From positions 1,036-19,933 of the forward strand of contig JAPLLQ010000118.1 of assembly GCA_026387485.1 (NCBI GenBank): 18,898 nucleotides of DNA. The letters are read 5' to 3'. Positions 6,663 to 13,066 of the stretch are shown one piece after another. How positions within the stretch are numbered: the first letter of the stretch is position 1; the number at the start of each line of letters is the position of its first letter. The DNA is from Candidatus Omnitrophota bacterium. Lineage in GTDB: Bacteria > Omnitrophota > Gorgyraeia > Gygaellales > Profunditerraquicolaceae. A program made the position numbers and the translations under genes. The notes under the pieces were generated by a model. It ran no database searches, was not told the origin of the DNA, and worked only from the letters and a program-made list of their open reading frames with translations.

Positions 6663-6758
6663 CTGTTTTAGAATGGACAATTTAAGGTAGCTCTCGATAC
6701 TCAGTTCTCAATACTTAATACTTGGGAGAATTGAGAATTAAGAATTAAGAATTAAGAA
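6663..6758. other. Noncoding spacer with AT-rich repeats
   Basis: No credible gene on either strand. It contains an inverted repeat TTCTCAAT (6705-6712) / ATTGAGAA (6730-6737) with a 17-nt loop, and degenerate 'aatactta/gatactca' words around 6694-6724. The rest is plain AT-rich sequence. Confidence 0.6.
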
Positions 6759-6762
6759 TTAA
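6735..6762. repeat. Heptanucleotide tandem repeat (GAATTAA)x4
   Basis: Four exact copies of GAATTAA at 6735-6741, 6742-6748, 6749-6755 and 6756-6762. The last copy overlaps the TAA (6759-6761) that ended the original DUF192 reading frame. The array is short and likely prone to copy-number change. Confidence 0.85.
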
Positions 6763-7134
6763 GAAAACTGGAGGGTATCGCCTATTTTAGTAGAAGAGGC
6801 TTGAATAGTTCCGGCAGGTAATTCTGTTACGTATTTACTCTGCCAGCAAACCGGGCTAAAGCAAAATGGTTTAAAACCAACTAATATCTTTACTACTTGA
6901 TTATTCTTAACCAACTAATATCTTTACTACTTGATTATTCTTATCCACAAATAAAACATCTATAGAAAATGGCATAAAAAGAGTATGCACTGAATTGCAT
7001 GGCTTGATTATCAAGGCTTCTCCTTTTTTAAACTCATCCCTGCCGAATAATCCCTTCATCCTGGTAAAAGGATTATCCGCCACAATTACTTGATCAGCCA
7101 AAATTGTGTTCCTAGCTTGATTAATTATCCGCAT
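6759..7134 (-). pseudogene. DUF192 protein gene broken by a 34-bp tandem duplication
   Basis: The intact frame from ATG 7134 gives 75 residues with the DUF192 signatures TRMKGLFGRDEF and CNSVHTLFMPFSIDVLFVD, then stops at 6907 after KILVG. The DNA at the stop is a perfect 34-bp tandem repeat. Removing one copy restores a 113-residue protein that continues GFKPFCFSPVCWQSKYV, ELPAGT and IGDTLQFS, ending at TAA 6759-6761. This is the usual C-terminal half of DUF192 (the '..lELPAGt..' motif) and the usual length. The gene lies 17 nt after the ATPase fusion gene in the same direction. DUF192 proteins are small and of uncertain function; many are exported, but this one has no signal peptide. The damage is either a recent mutation or an assembly error. 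Confidence 0.85.
6876..6943. repeat. Perfect 34-bp tandem duplication
   Basis: 6876-6909 and 6910-6943 are identical; one further matching base (6875/6909) makes the exact boundary ambiguous. The unit starts ACCAACTAATATC and ends GATTATTCTTA. Since 34 is not a multiple of three, it shifts the DUF192 frame and brings a stop codon in frame. Confidence 0.95.
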
Positions 7135-7151
7135 TAGTTTACGAAAGCCCT

Positions 7152-9320
7152 TTAGGAAGGTTTGAATAAAGCTTCGGAAAAAGGGATACCATTGATCTTA
7201 AACTCTTCGAAGAAAGATGGTTTATAGCCGGTAGCAGAAAAATTACCTAAAACCCGGCCCAGCTCCTTTTCAACACCAATACCAGTCCGCTTAAAAATAA
7301 AGATATCCTTTAAATCAACGTGGGATTCGTCTTTCATCCCGGCGATTTCAGTAATTTGCGTAACTTTACGCGAACCATCCGACAGCCTTGCGGTATGCAC
7401 TATTATATCAACTGCCGAAGCAACCATCTCCCTGATTGAGCGTATAGGAAGCTCTACCCCAGACATAAGAATCATGGAGTCCATCCGGGTTATAACATCG
7501 TGGGTGGAATTGGCGTGAATTGTCGTCATCGAGCCGTCGTGGCCGGTATTCATCGCCTGAAGCATATCCAATGTCTCTAAACCGCGGCACTCTCCGACAA
7601 TAATCCTGTCCGGCCGCATCCTCAAAGTGTTCCTAAAAAGGTCGCGGATAGTAATCGCCCCCCGTCCTTCAATATTCGGTGGCCGCGACTCAAGCCTGAC
7701 CCAATGTTCCTGATTGAGCTTCAATTCTGCGGCATCTTCAATAGTAACAATTCGCTCATTGCTGGGGATAAAAGTAGAGAGCACATTTAAAACAGTAGTC
7801 TTTCCTGAACCGGTGCCTCCGGAAACGATTGTATTTTTTCTGAGCAAAACGCAGGCCTTAATAAAATCTGCCATGGCTTGGTTTAACGAACCAAAACTAA
7901 TCAGCTCTTCAACTTTAAACTTTTCTTTGCGGAATTTCCTGATCGTAAGAGTCGGGCCGGTTAAGGCCAGCGGCGAGATGATGGCATTGACGCGGGAGCC
8001 GTCGGGAAGGCGGGCATCCACCATAGGGACTGATTCGTCAATGCGCCGGCCGATAGGAGCAATAATCCGCTCAATAATAGTCCTGACCTGTTCGTTAGAG
8101 ATAAATTTTTTACTGGTCAGTTCCAGCTTCCCGAAACGTTCAACGTAAATTTCATTTTTATTATTAACCATAATATCGGTTATTTCCGGGTCAGCCAGCA
8201 GGTCCTCTAACGGGCCTAACCCCAAAGCCTCATCTACAATCTCCTTGACTAACTTTTTACGCATCTCAGGAGAAGAGATAAAACTGCCGGCCTCTTCTAC
8301 CATAAGATTAGTTACCATCACTTCGGCCCTAGCCCTTAATTCCTTAGTCTTGACATGGTCGCTAAACAATTTTAAATCCAGGCGCTTGATATCTAACTGG
8401 TCTATGAGGCGGGCGTGGGTGCGGCGCTTAAGATTAATTATCTCATCAACCCTATCCCTCTCTTCAAGGTCAATGGCGCTTGGCGTTTCTCCCATGCCTT
8501 TATTCTGCCAGAATGCGCCTGTGTTTTGGGTGGTTAGTTGTTTTAATTTAATCTGGTCTATGTCTTTACGCTCAGTAAATAATTCTTTTTCGGTAACTAA
8601 AGTATTGGAGAGTTGTTTTATGGCAGAGGAAATTTTGGACTTTGGGTTTTCTAAGACTACCGGCACCCCCCGATTGACGGATAAGCCGACAATTTTACCT
8701 TCTGAAGGTATTTGGGAAAGGATATCTATCGGTAGGCTGACCTTAACTTCCTGCCAGCTGATTCCGGCTAAGGATTCTGCCCGGTTTAAAACCGCCTTCA
8801 TCATGCTCAAGGGAAAATGCAGGAACTGCAAGGTGTCTAAAATCCATTTGGTTTGGTAGATTGAGATAACATCCGGGGTAAGCATCAAAAGAAGCAGATT
8901 AGCCTGATTTAAGGTTGCCACAAATATTTCGCTGAAACTTTTACCCGCGTCTACGACGATGTAATCGTAATCTTTTTCCAGTAAACTGAAAACATCTTTA
9001 AGCTTAGCAGGGTCAATATAAGGAGATTGCTGGGGCTTGAGCACTCCGGCTAAGAAATCAATGCCAAAAAGATTCTGGGTCAAGAAATCTGTTTTTTTAA
9101 AACTCTGGGCCGGTTTCTTAAGTAGGCTCATTATATCAGCCATTGACCGGTTCGGATTAAGATTAAGCATCCGAGCCATATCTTGCGGCGCCTGAACATC
9201 TAAGTCAATTAGGCAGACCCGCTGGCCCTGATCGCGAGCCAAAGATACAGCGAGGTTGGTGGCAACTAAGGTTTTGCCTACTCCGCCCTTAGTGCTAAAA
9301 ATAACAATATTTTTAGACAT
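7152..9320 (-). CDS. cpaF: Fused CpaE/TadZ-CpaF/TadA ATPase of a Tad pilus
   Basis: 722 residues with two ATPase modules that are normally separate proteins. Residues 1 to about 245 are a ParA/MinD-type domain: deviant Walker A KGGVGKT (11-17), LIDLD (37-41) and DYIVVDAGKSFSE (119-131). This is the CpaE/TadZ class that places the pilus machine. After a linker (about 250-300), residues 300-722 form a CpaF/TadA secretion ATPase: an N-domain (LGLGPLEDLLADPEITDIMVN), Walker A GGTGSGKT (501-508), Asp box TIEDAAEL (526-533), Walker B RIIVGECRG (572-580) and His box TGHDGSMTTIHA (592-603). All catalytic motifs are intact, so it should hydrolyse ATP at the inner membrane to drive pilin assembly. It starts 2 nt after the secretin stop codon, without its own clear ribosome site, suggesting coupled translation. 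Confidence 0.92.
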   Translation of the reverse strand: MSKNIVIFSTKGGVGKTLVATNLAVSLARDQGQRVCLIDLDVQAPQDMARMLNLNPNRSMADIMSLLKKPAQSFKKTDFLTQNLFGIDFLAGVLKPQQSPYIDPAKLKDVFSLLEKDYDYIVVDAGKSFSEIFVATLNQANLLLLMLTPDVISIYQTKWILDTLQFLHFPLSMMKAVLNRAESLAGISWQEVKVSLPIDILSQIPSEGKIVGLSVNRGVPVVLENPKSKISSAIKQLSNTLVTEKELFTERKDIDQIKLKQLTTQNTGAFWQNKGMGETPSAIDLEERDRVDEIINLKRRTHARLIDQLDIKRLDLKLFSDHVKTKELRARAEVMVTNLMVEEAGSFISSPEMRKKLVKEIVDEALGLGPLEDLLADPEITDIMVNNKNEIYVERFGKLELTSKKFISNEQVRTIIERIIAPIGRRIDESVPMVDARLPDGSRVNAIISPLALTGPTLTIRKFRKEKFKVEELISFGSLNQAMADFIKACVLLRKNTIVSGGTGSGKTTVLNVLSTFIPSNERIVTIEDAAELKLNQEHWVRLESRPPNIEGRGAITIRDLFRNTLRMRPDRIIVGECRGLETLDMLQAMNTGHDGSMTTIHANSTHDVITRMDSMILMSGVELPIRSIREMVASAVDIIVHTARLSDGSRKVTQITEIAGMKDESHVDLKDIFIFKRTGIGVEKELGRVLGNFSATGYKPSFFEEFKINGIPFSEALFKPS

Positions 9321-9322
9321 TT

Positions 9323-10909
9323 TTAATCTAGTTGATACTGTATTGGAACCTCTATTTGAAGTTCCCTATCCCCTATTGCGGGAGGAAAGGGAGGATAGGG
9401 AGATACTTTCTTAGCTGTATTAATGGCATTACTATCCAGCATTTTATAACCGGATGACTCTTTTATTTTTACTGCTAAAAGGTCGCCTTTATAAGAAAGT
9501 TTAAGGTCAAGTATGACTGTGCCCTGGAAGCCTGATCCTTGGGCTGAGGGAGGATATTTTAAGTTATCTAAAATCCGCTTTTGGACTAAACTACTGTATT
9601 TGGTTACCGGGTCTAACAAGGTTTCATCGAGAGCCGGTTTAGCCCCTGCCTCTTTTTTGGTTGTTTGCTCTAAATCTTGTACAGAGCTGACTATCCGGGG
9701 AGTAAGAGTAATAAATAACTCGGTATCAGTTAAATTATCGTAGCCTCCACCTTGGGTATTTTTTTTCTGCCTAAAGAACATTCCTAAAACCGGGACATCC
9801 GATAACCAAGGGACCCTTCTTAAATCTTCCTGGGTTTTCTGTTTAATTAAACCGCCTATAGCCATAGTCTGATTATTATCTAAAAAGAGCTCGGTAGAGG
9901 CTGAGCGTTTAGTGATTTTATAAGCTAAGGCATAGTCGGTAGAAACCTCATCGCCTACTTCGCTGACTTCCACATTTAAATTAACGTGGATGCGATCCTT
10001 TTCATATACTACCGGTTTTATTTTCAGGATAATCCCGTATTCTTTATATTCTACGTTGCCGGGAGTTGCGGTTGTCCCGGGTACCCCTCCGCCGGTAACC
10101 GTAGAGCTTAATACCGGAACTTCTCCGCCGACAGAAAGCTTGGCTTCTTTGCCACTTTGACAGGAGAGCCGCGGCCGGGAAAGCACCCTGGCTTTACCTT
10201 CCTGTATAAGTGCGTCTAACTTAAGGGTAAAGGGATTAGCTACGCCACGGGTTATGTTGGCTACATGAAATACCTTTCCCCAGGTCGTGCCTCCGGCAGT
10301 TATGCCGGCAGAACCAACTTCGGTAAAATTAATCGAACCCGGCCAAGTCAAGCCTAAGGTATCAGAAGCCCCTTTATTTATTTCTAAAATTTGCACATCT
10401 ATTTCAATAACTGCTTCTTCTTCTTTTACGCTGATTAAATCTACGGTTTTATCCTTTAACGGGCCTAAGGAAGTAACTATTCTTTCCTTGTCCTGTAAAG
10501 TCTTGACTTTGCCTGAGAGAAAGACTTTTCCTTCTTCATCTTCTGCCTTCGTAATTACATCTGGTAGATTTAACTTCTTTAGGACATTATCAATACGGGT
10601 TTTAATCGCGCTGGTATCTTCGCTAAAGACTTTGACATTATAAGATTGTTCGCCAAAATTATCCCAAACTACCAGGGTAGTATTACCGGTGGCCTTAGGA
10701 TTTAAGGTAAGATTTTCTTTAGTAATATTGGCGACGTCAGTAATACCGGGATTACCGATAGCAACACGCATAGGGTTTCTCACCGGGATAATTTTTACTT
10801 CGCCCATATAAAGCCTTATTTCCTCGCCCGGCTCATCTGAAGCGTAATTATTTAAAGGAAGGACGATGGAAGACATAATTATAAAGACGGCTAGGAATAT
10901 TTTTCTCAT
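9323..10909 (-). CDS. cpaC: CpaC/RcpA-type pilus secretin with C-terminal TonB domain
   Basis: 528 residues. Signal peptide 1-23. Residues 28-95 are the CpaC/RcpA N-terminal domain (IRLYMGEVKIIPV, NPxxTDVANI). Residues 97-160 form a BON-like domain (VFLSGKVKTLQDKERIV). The secretin core is about 165-407, with LDALIQEGKARVLSRPRLSC, GGEVPVLSS, and RVPWLSDVPVLGMFFR (365-380) before the closing LFITLTPRIVSS. It would form the outer-membrane channel for the pilus. The oddity is residues 437-528: YSSLVQKRILDNLKYPP, GTVILDLKLSYKGDLLAVKI, LDSNAINTAKKVSPYPPFPP and the closing IEVPIQYQL make a TonB C-terminal domain, not normally part of a secretin. Start ATG 10909 follows AAAGGAGAAAG. It lies 10 nt after CpaB. 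Confidence 0.9.
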   Translation of the reverse strand: MRKIFLAVFIIMSSIVLPLNNYASDEPGEEIRLYMGEVKIIPVRNPMRVAIGNPGITDVANITKENLTLNPKATGNTTLVVWDNFGEQSYNVKVFSEDTSAIKTRIDNVLKKLNLPDVITKAEDEEGKVFLSGKVKTLQDKERIVTSLGPLKDKTVDLISVKEEEAVIEIDVQILEINKGASDTLGLTWPGSINFTEVGSAGITAGGTTWGKVFHVANITRGVANPFTLKLDALIQEGKARVLSRPRLSCQSGKEAKLSVGGEVPVLSSTVTGGGVPGTTATPGNVEYKEYGIILKIKPVVYEKDRIHVNLNVEVSEVGDEVSTDYALAYKITKRSASTELFLDNNQTMAIGGLIKQKTQEDLRRVPWLSDVPVLGMFFRQKKNTQGGGYDNLTDTELFITLTPRIVSSVQDLEQTTKKEAGAKPALDETLLDPVTKYSSLVQKRILDNLKYPPSAQGSGFQGTVILDLKLSYKGDLLAVKIKESSGYKMLDSNAINTAKKVSPYPPFPPAIGDRELQIEVPIQYQLD

Positions 10910-10919
10910 CTTTCTCCTT

Positions 10920-11837
10920 TTATTTAGATAAAGGAACCCTTTCTTTATTCATCCCGCGGTATACCTCTACATAATCCTCGGCTTTTTTTTGTTCAGCCGG
11001 CTGCTGGGCCTGGGGAGGCATAATATATTGAAATAAAGTCTCCCAAGTTGCTGGAGGGATCCGTTCGGTTTGGGCGTCTGCCGGAGAACGCAAGACTAAA
11101 CGAATCCTGCCCTGTTCCTGAACAAAAGCAATCAACCCTGCTTCCTGCGGGCTTAAAGCTAAGGTAATAAGCCCTCCTCCTGCGGAAGGCGCTACTGCCT
11201 TTGTAGTATAACGGCTCTCCTGTTCCCTGGGGCCGCCGGTATCCGAACCAATTGCTAAAATCAAGACATTTTGGAAGAGCGGTATTACCCCTAATTGACT
11301 TGCCACATTGCCATCCGGGCCTTTAACGGGAATGGGTAAAATTGCGATTACATCTACGTAATTTCCGGGCTGAATCATCCCGGACAAAGAAGACGTATTA
11401 TCCACCGAAATACTAACCGCCCTTTTACCCGCGGGAGTCAAACTGGCTAACCCGCCTGTGCCGGACTGATTAGGAGAAGCGAGTTTGCTCAAAGTAATTT
11501 GTTCGCCTCGGGAAATAGGGGCAATAGTAACCAACCCGGCTATCCGGTCTAAAGAGGTAACCGCGTTGGGTTGGACAAATTTATTGGGTATAATCTCCGC
11601 GCTTAACATAGCTGGGGCGATTACCGACCCTTTAGGGATATCCTGTTTAGCTACTAACACTGCGGCCTGATTTGCCCGCATATTGGCAAGTTCTTTTTGT
11701 TTCTGCTGCTCTACTAACTGGCGCTGTTGAGAAATATATACATTCACCATTACTATGGCGACAATACCTAAGACAACCCCGCTTATCAGGACGATTGTCT
11801 TTTTCTGGACCTGTATGGGGAGTGGGGGTAGCGGCAT
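10920..11837 (-). CDS. cpaB: Flp pilus assembly protein CpaB/RcpC
   Basis: 305 residues. One N-terminal transmembrane helix (13-35, IVLISGVVLGIVAIVMVNVY) is followed by a periplasmic SAF domain (about 59-121: VLVAKQDIPKGSVIAPAML, RGEQITLSKL) and the RcpC-like region (KRAVSISVDN...SGMIQPGNYVDVIAI, ALSPQEAGLIAFVQEQGRIRLVLRSP). CpaB links the secretin with the inner-membrane platform, possibly via peptidoglycan. The protein has a Pro/Gln-rich tail (PPQAQQPAEQKK). Its ATG overlaps the stop codon of the isomerase gene by one base (TAATG), so the two are translationally coupled. Confidence 0.92.
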   Translation of the reverse strand: MPLPPLPIQVQKKTIVLISGVVLGIVAIVMVNVYISQQRQLVEQQKQKELANMRANQAAVLVAKQDIPKGSVIAPAMLSAEIIPNKFVQPNAVTSLDRIAGLVTIAPISRGEQITLSKLASPNQSGTGGLASLTPAGKRAVSISVDNTSSLSGMIQPGNYVDVIAILPIPVKGPDGNVASQLGVIPLFQNVLILAIGSDTGGPREQESRYTTKAVAPSAGGGLITLALSPQEAGLIAFVQEQGRIRLVLRSPADAQTERIPPATWETLFQYIMPPQAQQPAEQKKAEDYVEVYRGMNKERVPLSK

Positions 11838-12745
11838 TATTTTACCTCTCCTTCGTAAACCTCAATTTTAGCATCACGGGAGAGTTTACCAATTAGAGCC
11901 TCAATTTTCTGCTGTTGTTTTAAGAAAGTCAGGCCTCTTTTAATGTCATCCCACATATCAGAGATTGGTTTCTGTCTCCCTCCGCGCTTAGCTTCTAATT
12001 CCACGATATAATAACCATCCGGGCCCTTAAATATACTGCTTATCTTGCCTACTTCCAAGGTATCGGAAAAAGCAGCTCCATCAAACTGGGCAAATTTCTT
12101 CCCCTTCTTAATATAATCCAAATTTCCACCCTGTTTAGCGCTGGAAGATTTTGATCTTTCCTTAGCCAGGGTAGCAAAATCCGAACCCTGGAGAAGAAGA
12201 ATGAGCATTTCTTTCGCCTCTTGTTCCGAAGGAACGACTATTTCGCGAATCTGTCTTTCTTCAGGTTCTTTTAACTGCTCTTTATAAGTATTATAATAAT
12301 CTTCGATTTCTTTGGAGCTTACGTCTATCTTTTCAGTCTCCTGTTTAATCAACTCTAAAACTACAAGCTGCATCTTGGTCTTTTCCAGGGCAGCCGTAAC
12401 CTCTGCCTCCCTATCCAAGCCTTTATCCAGGCCCTCCTGGTATAGTAAGGCCCGGCGGATCATTTCATTCTTTAGGTAATTAACCTTTTGCTCGCGGGTG
12501 GTAATCTTTAATTCCGGCCTATCAGCAGGCACAGCCGCGTTATAGGCTTCTATTTCCTGGCTTAAATCCCCTAAACTCAAGGGAATATTATTGACTTTAG
12601 CTACAATCGCTCCCTTAACAGTTATGGCCGAGGCTGACTTCCTGTCAACATCTTTCTTGGGGCTAAGCTTGCTTATCTGGTCGCAGCCAAACAGAATAAA
12701 AGCAAAAGAAAACAAAACTATAAAAAAACCCGCACTTTTCCTCAT
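11837..12745 (-). CDS. PpiC-type peptidyl-prolyl cis-trans isomerase lipoprotein
   Basis: 302 residues. Lipoprotein signal peptide with lipobox LFGC (Cys21). The SurA/PrsA-like N-terminal chaperone region (about 43-155) starts with VAKVNNIPLSLGDL. The parvulin rotamase domain (about 163-253) contains REIVVPSEQEAKEMLILLLQ, FATLAKERSKSSSAKQGGNLDYI and VGKISSIFKGPDGYYIVELEAKR. It should assist folding of exported proteins; in this operon the likely clients are the secretin and other envelope parts of the pilus. Start ATG 12745 has a purine-rich AGGGGGAAT 8 nt upstream. Same operon as cpaB (1-nt overlap). Confidence 0.88.
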   Translation of the reverse strand: MRKSAGFFIVLFSFAFILFGCDQISKLSPKKDVDRKSASAITVKGAIVAKVNNIPLSLGDLSQEIEAYNAAVPADRPELKITTREQKVNYLKNEMIRRALLYQEGLDKGLDREAEVTAALEKTKMQLVVLELIKQETEKIDVSSKEIEDYYNTYKEQLKEPEERQIREIVVPSEQEAKEMLILLLQGSDFATLAKERSKSSSAKQGGNLDYIKKGKKFAQFDGAAFSDTLEVGKISSIFKGPDGYYIVELEAKRGGRQKPISDMWDDIKRGLTFLKQQQKIEALIGKLSRDAKIEVYEGEVK

Positions 12746-12766
12746 TTATCTATTCCCCCTATTTAA

Positions 12767-13009
12767 TTATTCCTTCTTAATCTCGTTAATAATCTTAATC
12801 AGAAGGTCGGCTATTTTGGCAATCAGGAAGAAAAAGAAGAAAAAGAAAGCGTATATTGCCAAAATGATTGCGCCCATCCAGCGCGGGTTACCCGGAACAA
12901 GCCCTAAAATTATTGATATGCCGCCGATGGCACCTAAAACTAAAAAAAGCCAGGCAGCTATCTTTACCGCTATACTGGATACCTTTAAAAATCCTAAATG
13001 TTCACGCAT
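12767..13009 (-). CDS. Small two-helix membrane protein
   Basis: 80 residues with two transmembrane helices (about 14-38 and 46-72), a short loop PGNPRWMG between them and a charged C-terminus (IINEIKKE). The second helix contains seven Phe in a row, encoded by a pyrimidine tract (TTT/TTC). No family recognised. The ATG at 13009 has an ideal AGGAGG four nt upstream, so it is well translated. It is the first gene behind the putative promoter at 13032-13060 and precedes the pilus genes by 21 nt, so it may belong to the same transcript. Role unknown. Confidence 0.7.
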   Translation of the reverse strand: MREHLGFLKVSSIAVKIAAWLFLVLGAIGGISIILGLVPGNPRWMGAIILAIYAFFFFFFFLIAKIADLLIKIINEIKKE

Positions 13010-13031
13010 ATTTCCTCCTTGTGTTTTTTTA

Positions 13032-13060
13032 ATTGTACCTTAAACTTGAAAGGATTGCAA
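13032..13060 (-). promoter_or_regulatory. Putative promoter of the pilus assembly operon
   Basis: Minus strand: TTGCAA (13060-13055, 4 of 6), 17-nt spacer, TACAAT (13037-13032, 5 of 6), ending about 22 nt before the start of the small membrane protein gene. It lies just outside the stop of the 645-residue protein gene. Confidence 0.45.
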
Positions 13061-13066
13061 GAAATT

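Noticed and set aside
4693..6700. Terminal inverted repeats of an insertion sequence around the transposase-like gene
   Set aside because: I compared both borders by eye and found only the shared TTGACA promoter words, not matching inverted ends or a clear target duplication.
6704..6738. Inverted repeat as a transcription terminator for the DUF192 gene
   Set aside because: The long AT-rich loop, weak stem and absence of a U-tract on either strand make termination unlikely.
6735..6762. CRISPR-like array
   Set aside because: The 7-bp units are directly adjacent without spacers. No cas gene is present.
7714..8859. Long open frames on the plus strand at 7714..8148 and 8245..8859
   Set aside because: They lie antisense inside the CpaE-CpaF fusion gene, whose domains are continuous and intact. 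The plus-strand products resemble no family.
12820..12852. Pure A/G tract (plus strand) as a regulatory element
   Set aside because: It encodes the seven-Phe run of a transmembrane helix in the small membrane protein, so the coding explanation suffices.
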